Shown in pieces: positions 24,652 through 38,300 of a stretch of DNA of 64,000 nucleotides (position 1 is its first letter; each line of letters starts with the position of its first letter). The stretch comes from Nymphaea colorata. Its lineage: Eukaryota > Streptophyta > Magnoliopsida > Nymphaeales > Nymphaeaceae. The DNA lies in assembly GCF_008831285.2 (NCBI RefSeq), contig NC_045139.1, forward strand, positions 16,102,354-16,166,353, read 5' to 3'. A program made the position numbers and the translations under genes. The notes below the pieces were generated by a model that searched no databases, had not been told where the DNA came from, and saw only the letters and a program-made list of their open reading frames with translations.

Positions 24652-27600
24652 ATGGCGCTCGGGGATCCAACGTCGAGGTACAGCGTCGAATTGGGGATGC
24701 CGACGAGGTTTGGGCACGCGTCCGTCGCGAGCCATCTTGATGAATTGGCGCAGGCGGACGAGGATGGGGACGTTGTGGGCAGCAGCGGTGGGGCATGCCA
24801 GAGGAGTGATGCTGAAGCCAGTAGCAGCGGCATCGGCGGTTCGTGCGCGGTGGTGGGGGCGGCGACGAGCTTGGCGTACTTGCCCCAGACGGTGTTCTTG
24901 TGCGAACCCCGGCATGATCTGTTTGAAGCTTGCGTGCCTTCCGGGCCGGCGGAGAATGGTCTGGTCTCGAAATGGCGACCCAAGGACCGGGTAATCCCTG
25001 CTAACCTTCATTTATCACCCCGTTGGTCCGAGTAGTGTAACTAGTTTCTGCTGCTTATTTTTATGAAAATACGTAGTTAGCCTCTTGTTTTTCTTTCAAA
25101 ATGTGAACTCCTTCCGGGAATGCCAGCGGTCATCGTCGTTTTGCAGGCTTTCATCCACCTAGCATTTCGAAGAAGCCATAGCTTGCACTTTTATTCTCTT
25201 TTAGCGTGTGAGATCCCCTGGTCAGATGCCTAAGTTAGTGCAGTTTTAGTGTTACCGTGAGACTCAAGATGCTTGTCTATATTCGTTGAGCCTGCTCCGC
25301 TTAATACTGGAACCAAACATGCAATGCCGTTACAGAGTTCCAATTTGTAAACATGAAGAATATCCAGTCTTGATACTCTTCTACTACTCTTTTCGCTGCT
25401 GATCTTGTGACCCAGCAAAACGTATGTCATGAACGAGGGCAGTTCATTGTGGTCATTTGGGTCTCTGTATGTGACAATTGAATAGAATTTCGGCCTGATG
25501 ATTTTCTGCCTGGTGTTTCTTTGGTTGGAATGGTATCTGTGGGTACTGGTTCTCAACTATGAATGTGGGAGTCTCGTGGTTAAGTGTGGAAATGTCATGC
25601 TGGTATTTTCTTGAGAAAAGAAATATTAACTTGTCCTTATGCCTGCTCGGATTGAAACGTCTGTACTTGAGGCTTGATGGGCCACAGTATAAAGTAACGA
25701 TGCTCACATCTCTTAGAAAGGCTTAAGCCTATGACTTTTGAGGACTAGTTAACTACTCATTTTATAACCTAGCTATATGCATTGGGTTCTTACTTTAAAA
25801 TGAAGCTTATTAGGAAAACTAAAGAACATGGAAGCAACCTTAAAATGGAATAAAAAACTATACAAGTAAACCTAATGAAAAAGGCTGTATTTCAATAGTA
25901 ACTAATAATTCTTGATAGTTCCTAACGGATAATATCTTAGGTCACAAACTGCAATTCACTGTTAACAATCATTTATTTCACATCAAATGCTGCACATCAG
26001 TGGACAAAATTATTCTGGACACACTCACAAATATTGCGTTTTTTTTTGGAAAAAAGCCAGATATTTATGATAAAAAAATTAGAACAAAAAATACCTGTTT
26101 ATTTTGCATATTTTGAAAAGAATACGAAAATGGATTTAACACATTTTTTTCATTATTTTTACCTTATTTTTGCTTTAAAGCGTAAAAGTTAAGTTAAATT
26201 ATTTGTCTTCTTTTCTATCATTACTAAAACATCTTTTTTTGTCATTTTATCTAGTTATTTTTTATGTTTTCTTGTTAGTTTATGAATTATGATTTGTTTT
26301 ATTTTTTACCTGATTTTAGGATATTTTTATTTTTTTGGAAAATTGTCTAGATTTTCCCGAGAAAAACAATTTTGCTCTAAAAAACTCGAGAAAAACCTAA
26401 CCATTCTCGATATATGCGACAATTTCTAAACAATGCACAATTTAAATTCTTGCCATTATATGATTAAAATGCTACACGAATTACAAAACAAATATGGAAA
26501 GTGTACAAGACACTCAGCAATTGTGCTTGGAATAACTAGTGGCCTATTCTATGTTCAGAGTTTATGCAGTAATCTGTATACTTCTAAATTTCTATTTCTG
26601 TTTAGCTGTTATTGAGATTGCTTGTTCATAAACTGATGTTACTTCTTCACTAAATCTCATGATTGAAGTCCTTATGCCTTCTTTAACTTTGTTGCTGTTG
26701 CAGATGAGGACAGGTTGTGTAGCGCTTGTGTTATGCTTAAATATAAGTGTAGATCCACCAGATGTTATAAAGATATCTCCATGTGCAAGGTTGGAGTGTT
26801 GGATAGGTATGTTTCAACGTGCATTTCCTTGTGCTTTACTGTTTCTGTCATGCTTTTGCTACTTCAGAGTTCAGACAGTGTCCTCCATGGTTTTTTCACT
26901 TGATAATCATACTTAGAAATATCAAAGATACTTTTATTTTTTTTGTAATTGACTACTGATGGTCAGATTTTTTTGGGAAAACAAGATACATATGAAACGG
27001 TCCCTGTTTATTTGCAGATCCATTTTCAATGGCAGCACCAAAGGCACTTGAGTCTATTGGAAAAGCCTTGCACAATCAGTATGAAAGATGGCAGCCTCGG
27101 GTAGAGTCCTTATACACTAATTTCTCCAAAGTGATAGAATTTAGCGTTGCATTTGACAAAAACTTTCTGTGTGTAGGCACGGTATAAGCTTCAACTTGAT
27201 CCCACAGTGGATGAAGTGAAGAAGCTCTGCAATACGTGCAGGAAGAATGCAAAATCAGAAAGGGTAGTCTTTCATTATAATGGGCATGGAGTTCCAAAAC
27301 CAACTGCTAATGGTGAAATTTGGGTTTTCAACAAGGTGCTTGTAGTTCGATTATACATTGCGGTTAATGCCTTCTGTTATACAATGGATTTTAATTTACA
27401 TGCTTTTAATTTTTTACAGAGCTATACTCAGTATATTCCTTTGCCAATTACTGATTTGGATTCCTGGCTGAGGACACCGTCACTCTATGTGTTTGACTGT
27501 TCAGCTGCGGGAATGATTGTTAATGCATTCCGAGAGGTATGTTCAATAAAGTTAAATCCAGGAAGTATGCAAATAGGGGATCTACTGTAGAAGAATAAGG

Positions 27601-30600
27601 GTGTACTGTGTGTTAATGGTTAACAACTTAACAAATGACTGGCTGCATTAAACTGTAACCGTTAATCATGCAACCAGTTGCTATGGCAGTCACGATTACT
27701 TGCACGTTTAGATTTCATCTTCTGGCATGTGTGTTTTGTCATGGAATGTTTCTCTCCTGTATATGGATAATTTCTGCATTGGATGAAGGACAATTAGCAA
27801 GTGTCATGCCCAGGAGGGCTGGATGCCGGAAAAGAAAGTGGAGCTATAATTAAATGCTAATGATCCATGCTGAGTACTAGGAAGTGGACTGTCAACAAGA
27901 TGTTATTTTAAAGAAAAATGGTAGGACTGTTTCAGTGGGATGGCTATGTGATGAGAGGGAAAATAATGATGAGAAACTTTCATTTCATGTATGAAGGAAA
28001 TTGAAAATTGTGAAAGATACTTTGGAGATTAAGAGTATTATCTATATGGAATGACTATGACTTGTATGCTATAAGTAGGGGTTGTAAATTTTCATAAGAC
28101 AATTCAGGTGCCTGTTAATTATTCAACATTTAGATTTACGTTTGTGGATATTGAATACATCAAATATTGGAGTTTGCATTTTAAATATTTGGAAAACTTA
28201 GAAAAAAGAAATAATAGAAATATACTTTTGTTCACCAGTGCCCCTTATTGTCTTCTACAAGCAGTAAGGTTTCGGGTGTTTGTTATGCAATTTCATAGCA
28301 TTATGTTGCTTCAATTTAATAAGTTTAACTTCTATGTGTTTAGTAGTGTATAACTCAATCTATACAGCTCCTAAATTGTCTATGTTCTTGTTTAATTTGG
28401 CTAATTTGGTACACTTTTATTGACACTATGAAATGCCCATTTTTTATTGAAGTTACATTGTAATTGGAGATTAGATATATGTCATTAATCAGGTTTTTAT
28501 TATAGAGGATGTCAAATAAGGGTAGTCAGTTGAAGTATATGGCAGTTAATTGGCTTTTATTGTTGAAAATCCCTCATAAGGATGGTCAATGTTTTTATGA
28601 TATTCATGATGCTGTAAAATTTATTTAAGCAATTTAGGGCAACAGTTCTCAAGGTATAGTCTTCTCTTAAACGTTATGATTCTGCTTGCATTAAATACAG
28701 TTTGGTTACTTCACTATTGCTTATGGTTGAATTGTTCCAGAAAATTTGCTTTTCATGTGTCTTTTGTTGACTTTATGTCGCATAACTGTCATATGCTTGT
28801 TTGTCATCTCTTGTAAATTTAACAGAGGCTAGATTTGAACCCTACCAGTACTACGGCATCTTCAACGAAGGATATCATTCTTCTTGCTGCCTGTGAAGCA
28901 CATGAAACGCTTCCTCAGAGTGCTGAGTTTCCGGCTGATGTTTTCACTTCATGTCTTACGACACCAATAAAAATGGCACTGCGTTGGTAAAAGAGAAACT
29001 AAAAACTGTTATATGTGATGCGTCATCATTTGTTATGAATCTTTGGCGATTTTGATCTTTTATGTCAGCATAATTGATGACTGATTTTCCTTTGTCCAAT
29101 GTGTGGCTTCCAGTTTTTTTCTCTCATGTGTCCTTTGTAGTGGCAGTTTTCACCTTTCTGCATCTCTCTCTCTCTCTCTCTCTTTCACCCTTTTTTGAAT
29201 ATCAATGGTCATATTCATTGCTGGCTATTTGGTATCGTCTTGTTGGCTTTTATCTGTTACGTTTTTAAGGTTCCCAACTACTCATTATGTACACAAGGAG
29301 GTCGCATTCATAACTTGGTTAGCCTGTGGATATGATAATTGATTAAGAATTCCTAATCTAAAGCTTCTGAAGTCTCGTTCGGCATGTTGAAGAAAAAATC
29401 TTATGCAATTTTCACAATGATGGTTTAAACATGAAGCAACAAATCCAAATGGAGAAACAAAACTAACCTACTGCAATTACATCATTACATCTAAAGTAAA
29501 CTTACAAGAAAAAAAATGAAAGTAAACTGAGAAAAAAAGAGATGAAAGTAAACTAAGATTCCATGAAATTCAGAAGGAAATGCAAGAATAAGAAAGTAGC
29601 CTGACAGAAGATGATGTTTGCCATACTGGATCAATTAGCTGTATGAATGTATCTATGGATCGTGATGGCAGATTTATTTTATGTCAATATGAACAGGTCA
29701 TGCATATAGAGTGTCTTCATGGCTCAGTTTCCATTCATGTGGGTGCATCAAGAATGTGTCTGTGATACAAAATTTGTCCACAAACAATAAAAGTAATTGT
29801 TAACAAACTATCGCCTTTTCATAATTCAAAGAGGAGCAAATTGTCACATGGCATAATAGGAAATATATTATCAGATTGGTTGAGATAATCAAATAATAAT
29901 GTTTTGAGTTCATACTTCATGATAATCGTACTTATAAATTTTGTTTTTGGGTCAATATTTTCCATTCTATGTATACATATGATGGTGTTATGGACTTACA
30001 GATTATATAGAAGTGGCTAAGTGCTGGCAATGAAACAGATTGCATATATGCATATACTCTGGCAAACAGATTGTATATGCATGCCAGGCAAACAGATCCA
30101 GAGCAGTGACATGGGGAAAAACATGAAGAAAAGCTTCAAGTTATATAAAACATTGATCAGAAAGGTTGAACAGACAAAGATGAACATATATAATGCATCA
30201 TAAGACAGATTGTATAGTGAAACAGGTCATGCATTATAAATTAAAGAACTTATGTGCAATGACATACTAGGAAATATATTATCAGATTGGTTGAGAAAAT
30301 CAAATAATAATGTTTTGAGTTCATACTTCATGAGAATCGTACTTATAAATTTTGTTTTTGGGTCAATATTTTCCATGCTATATATATATATATATATATA
30401 CACATATGATGGGGTTATGGACTTACAGATTATATGATAGAAGTGGCTAAGTGCTGGGCAAACAGATTATAGATGCATGCCAGGCAAAGAGATCCAGAGC
30501 AGTAACATGGGGAAAAGCTTCAAGTTATATAAAACATTGATCAGAAAAGTTGAACAGACAAAGATGAACATATATAATACATCATACGACAGATTGTATA

Positions 30601-33600
30601 GTGAAACAGGTCATGCATTATAAATTAGAGAACTTATGTGCATACCACAGGAAAATCACAAAATAGATTATACATGCATGCCAGGCAGATAGATTGAGAG
30701 CAGAAAGCAGAGGAAAAAACTAGAGAAGAATTTACAAGTATATAAGTACGACACAATATATAAGCTAAAGGAAAAAACTAGAAATGAATCTAGAATTGTA
30801 TAGCACAATGTATTACCTAAGAGCATCATATAATGTACCAACAGGAAGCAGTGGGTACTACGGGATGGTACGACAGATTAGAACCCACTGAGAAGGATTT
30901 TTTCCAGCCTTCCCACGTGACATAAGCGCTATTGAGTGGGGTGGGCCATCATTCGCCAGGTCTTGGAGTGCCCGTCGTACCACGAGGTTGGCTACTCTAT
31001 GACTGGTGCTACTAGCTGGACAGCACTAGGAAGAGAAAGAGAGAGGGAGAGGACCAATGGAGGTAGAAAGCTGGGAGCTAAGAGAGTGACAGTGGGGAAA
31101 GGGGGAAGAGTGAGGCACTTGAACCGTATGGATTGATCCTTTTTTTTTGGGTCAAATGGAGGATGATTTTAAACTCTCATGGTTGCATCCACTCTCTCCA
31201 CTGTCTCAGGTCGGATGGACACCTATTTCTGGATGACTGCATCTGATGCAGTGGGGAAGAGGACTGCTCCTTTAACCCAAAATCAGTGTCTAAATTAAAC
31301 TAGGAGAATTGAAAGAAACGCAAAACATAACAGAAATAAATTAAGACAGGAAAACTCAAAGAAGATTTGGGTTTCATTAAACTGAAAACTCATCACAAAT
31401 GAGGCTTTAAATATCTTTATATAGCCTACAAACGGATCCCTGGATCTGGATCTAAAATAAAAGAACAATAAATAAAAACCTAAAATGCTAGATCAGGATC
31501 CAAATAACATAAACTAATAAATAAAACTCAAATCGAGATTGAATCTTTTTCATGCTTTGCTCCTGCATCAGGATCCAAGGCCGCAACTTGCGTGCAGCTC
31601 CTATTTTAGCCTGTCCTTGTGACTTAAGTCTCATCTTTGATATTCAAGTTGAATGCGTCTCTTGAGAAAAATATAATTGGTGAATGCGAAGATTTGTGTT
31701 GATTGACTGGGCTTAATTATTTCTCGTAAGGATTTAGGTCATATTGTAAATGCTGCCAGGTTCTTTTTTTTTAACGTGGAAGTAGTGTTATCTGTATCGT
31801 AGGTTACAGTCCTATATCGTGCGATACATATACGATACACCTATGACACAAGATACGCTTGTGTATCGTAGACGTATTGGTTGTATCGTGCGATACGTAC
31901 GATATGGCCGATACAACCCTGTATCGTACGATACATGGATAAAATGATTTTTTGGTGGTTTTTTACAAAAGAACCTCTCTCTCCCTCATTCTAAACATGT
32001 CAAAAAGTTGTGAGAGGGGAAAGTTTTACTAGTTTTTCTACAAAAATCACCCATTTGTGTGATAAATTGTTGATTTAGAGGAGAACTTGCTTGTCGATAA
32101 AAAGGTTTACTCATGGCCCGTGGGGATGATGGGACATTGATTGATGATAATCATAATATATTATTTATTGTAAACTTGTAATGTAATCTAAAACACTTCA
32201 AAGTGTAAACTTTAAAGTTGTAATGGATGTTTATTATGTGGTTATGAATTTCTTACTTGTCATTTCTAAATGTGTTGTTAATATATTATGGCTTATGAAT
32301 GATGTGATGAGTTTTTTTTTTTAATAGAATATGTTTTTTTTTTCAATTTCTTATTTGTTTTTCCTGATTTTCCTGTTTTTTACTCTACTTTTTCTATTTT
32401 TTAAAAATTTTTATGAATTAAAAATTAATTTATGACACATTACGCTACGTTTACAATACGTTACAATACAATGTATAGGTTGGTCCGATTGATGTACGTT
32501 ACGATACGCCTTTTACAACATTGCATGGAAGTACAAAATTGAGATGGTTCTACCACTGTAGAGTCTTCTGCTTGAAAACAAGAATGAAAGTACAATAACG
32601 CTTGGCTACACAATAAACCGTTGCTAATGCTCCTGCTCAAGGTTCTTTTAGCAACGATTTTTAAATATTGTGTCATCCTGGAACGTTTGACATCTGGTTG
32701 ATTTCAGTTCCTTATATATATTTGTATGTATGTATGTACTAAAAGCATGACTTATACTTTGGGAAAAAATTCTTTGTTCATAAGGATGTGTATGTGGCCT
32801 CATCTGACCAAGCATTCATTTTAATGTTTTTTTATTTTCTTAACTTTTAAATATCCATTTTTTTTTAAAACCGTGAGTCTATCCATATGGCATAGCCCTC
32901 ACCAATCTCTACATTTCTTTTTCTCTAGAATAAGATGCACTGGTGTTGCTTTGGCAAAGTACCAAGCCTAATATTGTTTTAGGCTTTTAGCCTAGCTGAG
33001 GAATTAAGATCAACCATGATATGGGATGATTGGGGTTGGAGATGTTGTCACTATGAATTTTGAGTTGAGGACCACTTATGAAGTCAAGTTTAGCATCACG
33101 TGTCCATTGTTTGGGAACAATATTTTATGTTTGTTTCATTTTTGGGAAGAAGAAACCTGGATGATTAGAACCCAGTTTAACAGTCCTAACATGCAGCTAA
33201 AATGAGAATTACATTGGCTACAACTACTTATTTTTATTGTAAGCAGTCAGTGTGTTGTGCAAGGCAAAATTATATTTCATAACTTGATTTGACTCTAAGA
33301 AACATACTTTTCACTTTGGTTTGTTCTCTATCAAGAAAATCAAGACAAAATGCACAGAGGAGTTCAAGATGGGCATTTTATGACCTTTGCAAGAGGGTCC
33401 TGGTTAACTTTGGTACTGCTAGTAAATGCTCATGTCTCTACCTATGTTGCTCAAGCCAGGGCTTCATTTATTCTCTTCTTGTTTCATGGTAGTGAACTTT
33501 TAATTTTTTTCGGGCTCCTTAATTCGTTGCATTATCTCTTAGTTCCTCTCATTATTTGTTGCTGTTATTGCAAACTGATGATTATTTGCTAGTGAAAAAG

Positions 33601-35291
33601 TAATTTGTTTTGTATGTGTACTCCTATAACTGTAATCTGCTGGTGTACTGATTTTTCTCGTTCATGCTTATGCTTAAGAGTTAAAGACTCATTATGTTCT
33701 TTCTTTTTTTTCCTATTTGTCTGTTATGATTGATGACTACATTTTTGTTCAGGTTCTGTAGTAGATCACTTCTCCGTGATCCTCTTTTTGGTGACATAAT
33801 TGACAAAATTCCTGGCCGTCAAACTGACCGCAAGACACCCCTAGGGGAGCTAAACTGGATTTTCACAGCAGTGACTGATACCATTGCATGGAATGTGCTA
33901 CCTCATGGTGGATATATATCATCTTACTAGGTTTCCTTCTTTTTTCCTTCCATTTTCAGTATGAAAAGAACACCTCACCTTTTTGTCAACTTTTGTCTTG
34001 CAGAACTTTTCCAAAAGCTCTTCAGACAAGATCTGTTAGTTGCTAGTCTTTTCCGCAATTTCTTACTTGCAGAGCGCATAATGCGTTCTGCGAACTGTTC
34101 ACCAATCTCATTTCCAGTGTTGCCTCCAACACATCAGCATCATATGTGGTAGGTATTCTTCCAGATGATTAGTTGCTCCATTATATCTCTATAATTTTAG
34201 TCGATCATAATCGTCTTTGGCATTCTATTTACAGGGATGCATGGGATATGGCTGCTGAAATCTGCCTTTCTCAACTTCTTCCAACACATGCTGAACCGGA
34301 TGCTGAATTCCAGGTCTGTTTTTTGCTTGATCTATTTCTTGGATTTGCCATTATTTTTCATATTTGCCATTTTTTGAAACCTTCTTGTTTCCATTTCTTT
34401 ATGCAGCCAAGCCCCTTTTTCACAGAACAGCTAACAGCATTTGAATTGTGGCTTGAACATGGGTCTCAACATAAAAGGCCTCCAGAGCAACTGCCTATAG
34501 TTCTTCAGGTTGTAATGTCACTTTGTTGCTTAATGTGTTTGTTTTCCCTTGATGTTTAATAGTGCTTGTTGCTGATCTTGTTTGTCTCTCGTGAGTTTTC
34601 CATGTGGCCTTTCTTTGCATACTTCTGCAAAGTTTATTTTAGACCTATTATTGATAACAAGCTGATGAATTGCTTCTGCGAGATATGTGTGCCTTTAGCG
34701 GATATTAGACTGACGAGGAACTCCCGAGTGCTTAACAGTCGAGCACAAAACATAGTAATGGAATGCTCTTCTGTTGCCATGCAATAGTTCGTGGAAGCGA
34801 CAAAGATACAGCCCAATGTTTGTTTAGAAACTGGAGCAGCAGTCAACAGTCTTGGATCGAGGGAGGGTTGTGTGCTCCCTTTCTATTGAGTGCTAGTCTT
34901 ATTAGTCAAAAGTGTGCTTAGGCCCTAACTGCCCGTCTTCTTGACCAGGCTGTGTCATCGAGGTGCTTAGGTCTAAACAGAATATATTTTTTTTTCTCCT
35001 CCTTTTTTGTTGCTCTTCTGCTCTCCTACTTCTACCTTACCTGATTTCATTCTTTTCATTTTGCTCTTTTCCCCTTTTTCTTGTTTTTTCCATGTCACAC
35101 GAGCTCTTAGAAAAAAGGGCAGCATCCACATTAATGCGATGCCGGCGCGGCTCTGACACGCACCCCAACTGCACCCTCTCTTATTTACTTTCAAAAGATT
35201 TTTCCCTCTTTCTTTTTCTTGTTTCTCTTCCTCGTTTTCTTTATGTACAGTGATGAAAGTAAAAAAAAAGACAGGTTAAGCAAAGAAACAA

Positions 35292-35328
<37 letters not shown>

Positions 35329-38300
35329 GATATTCTTTCATATATAAAATAAATATATATGTACCATCACGGCACCCCGATACCCATGTTTTTTGGGATA
35401 TGCTACATTGGCACCCACATCCGCACCGGCATCCTGCATCCATGTGACAGAGATTTTTGTCTTCTTATTTTCCTTCTCTTTCTTCTTCCTCGTCTGCACC
35501 GCCACCCCCTTCTCTTCCATGTACTGTTTTGGTGTGCCTAGGCACCCTTCTAGGCCTTCTTGAAGGGCCACTGCCTTGCACTTTTCATTAGTAAGGTGAT
35601 AATGTGTGTATGGTTTCAGTCACTGCATCGGGTGTTTTGGGTCATTTGAATTGAGATGTTATCTACTTAGGTTGGCTACTTTTCATGGCCAATTAGAGTA
35701 GACATTTAAAATATGTAAACTACCTCTTCTCTGGATCCAGTTGAGGCATAGTATATTCTAGCAGGAACTCCATCTTACATAACATCAAACAACAATACCC
35801 CCCTGACAAAGATGTTGGTAATACCAAGTTAGTATGAATTATGTTTTCAGTGACACATTTTTAAATTCCTGTGTATGTGGGTGGAAGGAAAATTAGTCAT
35901 GGGACAACCTGCGTCTGGAATTGTGAGAAAGCTTGTACTGATCCAGAGCTAATTGTGAGAAAGCTTGTACTGATCTAGAGCTATATCACATCACATGAAT
36001 AGGAAATTATAAATGTAAAAGAAGTATAGACATTTGAATTATTATATTCAGTATAATAACCATCAATTATTAATCCCCATATCTGGTGTGTTCTTGATCT
36101 TCCTGTGGCAGTCTACTTGTGCACCCAGTGGCATAGATCCAGACTCAGAAGGCTACTTTGTCAAAAACGAGAAAAGGTCATTTTCATATATGAAAGGAAT
36201 TATATTACTATGTTAGTATGTTTTTTTATTTTCTTGGTTTTTGCAGATCTACCTTTACTAAAATTAACATCTCCATCTGTCATCTGTTTCTTAGTTTCAC
36301 AACATGTCCTCCCCTTTGTTAGTTTGTCAATGTCAACATTGTCAGTGTACTGCCATTATCTTGTCACCAAGTTGAGGTCATGCACTTCTAAAATTCTTGC
36401 GTCGTTTCATCCATGTCACTCCTCATTTTCTCTTCCTATGGGTTCGTATGAGGTTCCATCTGTGTTACTTCTCATTTTCATTTTTAAAGGGTATTTGGGT
36501 CATAGTCTCATGCACTAATTTAGAATAGTTGAATGAAAGGTAGTGGATTTGACAATCACTATGTGGCCAGTATGGATGGTGTCAATTACTCCAAAGTTAG
36601 TGATGCATGGGAATGCTTTTATCATGGTAACTGATACATTGCTTCAGTTAGTTGAGATAAGTTTTGATTGTCAATTAAATTGTGGCTCTCCATTTTGGAA
36701 TGTTTCCATTGTCTCACCATTTAATAGTTTGTGTATTTAGACTTTAGAGTGGGGATGACAACTAATTGCTATCAACGGTTTTGGAGGCACTTTTAATATT
36801 AAGTTTCATTATTCTCTTGAAGTGGATGCATTGGGAAATTGTTATTCTTGTCAACTTATTTGAATATTCCTTGTTTGACTTTGACTTATTATTTGTGTTT
36901 TTTTTTTGCACAAATTAGGGATGTAATTGGGCGTTATGCTTTACGCTCGTATGCATTCAGATTTATGTTTAAGTGCACTGGGCATGAGGTTAGTGCCCAG
37001 GACTGTCTAGGGCCCTTGCTGGGCCACCTAGGGGCTTCTTCCTTTATATCTTCAACTTTCTTAAAAGTTAAAAACTTATAATATTAAAGTCTGTTACTTG
37101 TAATTTTTTTAACTGCTTTTGACTTCAGTATTCTTAATTAAGTTTGTGTTTCAGATCTTTTAGTCCCAGGTAGACTAATTAGTGTCGTCTAGATGTTTTA
37201 GACCCTAGCTAAGCACTGACTGTAGAACATTAACTATCTAGTGTTTAATAGGTCGTATAAATATACATATCAAGAAATATGACAAATATGGTGTTTCATT
37301 TCTGTTCATTAATACTGAGATTTTATATTCTCAGTCCTCTGTCCTCTTTCTGCATTAGACTCTTATGGTGAATCCATCCAGGTTTTACTTAGTCAATCTC
37401 ACCGATTTCGAGCACTGGTTCTTCTTGGGAAGTTCTTGGATATGGGACCTTGGGCTGTTGACCTGGTAAGTTTTTTTATGCCTCTTTTTTTCTTCCAGAC
37501 TTGTAAGCTTTCTTCAAAGTTTTTTATGTTATTATACCTTATCCATTATTTGGTTTTTGATCGTTGTTATTCTCTAGGCTTTGTCAGTTGGGATCTTTCC
37601 CTATGTGCTTAAATTGCTGCAAACTACAGCAATGGAACTGAGGCAGATCCTTGTCTTTATATGGACCAAGATCCTTGCACTTGATAAGGTAATGCTGTTT
37701 CAAGGTGTTTTTTTTTTTTAGGTTGTTGAGCTCTTAAATTTCTTTAGTAAGATTTTCTACTTTCCATTTCAGCTGATAGATGCTCTATCTTTCCTTTTTT
37801 TTTCTGAACATTTTTTGAGTTCTTGTTGTGGCTCATCTAAAATTTTGGAGCAATGATGTTCTTTTCTTTTTGTGCATTTTCTAGCTTTTCAATTACTGAA
37901 CTTTGATATTGTTCTTGTTTTTGTCCCTTGTAAGTTTCCCGTAGTATTTTAGTAGTGTTAGTTTCACCAGAGTTTCTCTTGGTTTTTATTTCTAGTTTTC
38001 AAATGTTGTGGAATTCCTGTTTGACATTCATTCTTTTGCAAGTTCAGTCGTGCCAGGTTGATTTAGTGAAGGATGGAGGACATGAGTATTTCATCAAATT
38101 TCTTAATTCCGTGGACGCTTATCCTGAACAACGGGCAATGGCTGCATTTGTTCTTGCTGTTATTGTTGATGGACATCGGCATGGTCAGGAAGCTTGTATT
38201 CAGGCTGATTTAATTGATAAATGCTTGCAACATCTGAACGCTCCTAATCCACATGATGCACAGACCGAGCCTCTGCTTCTTCAGTGGCTTTGTCTGTGCC

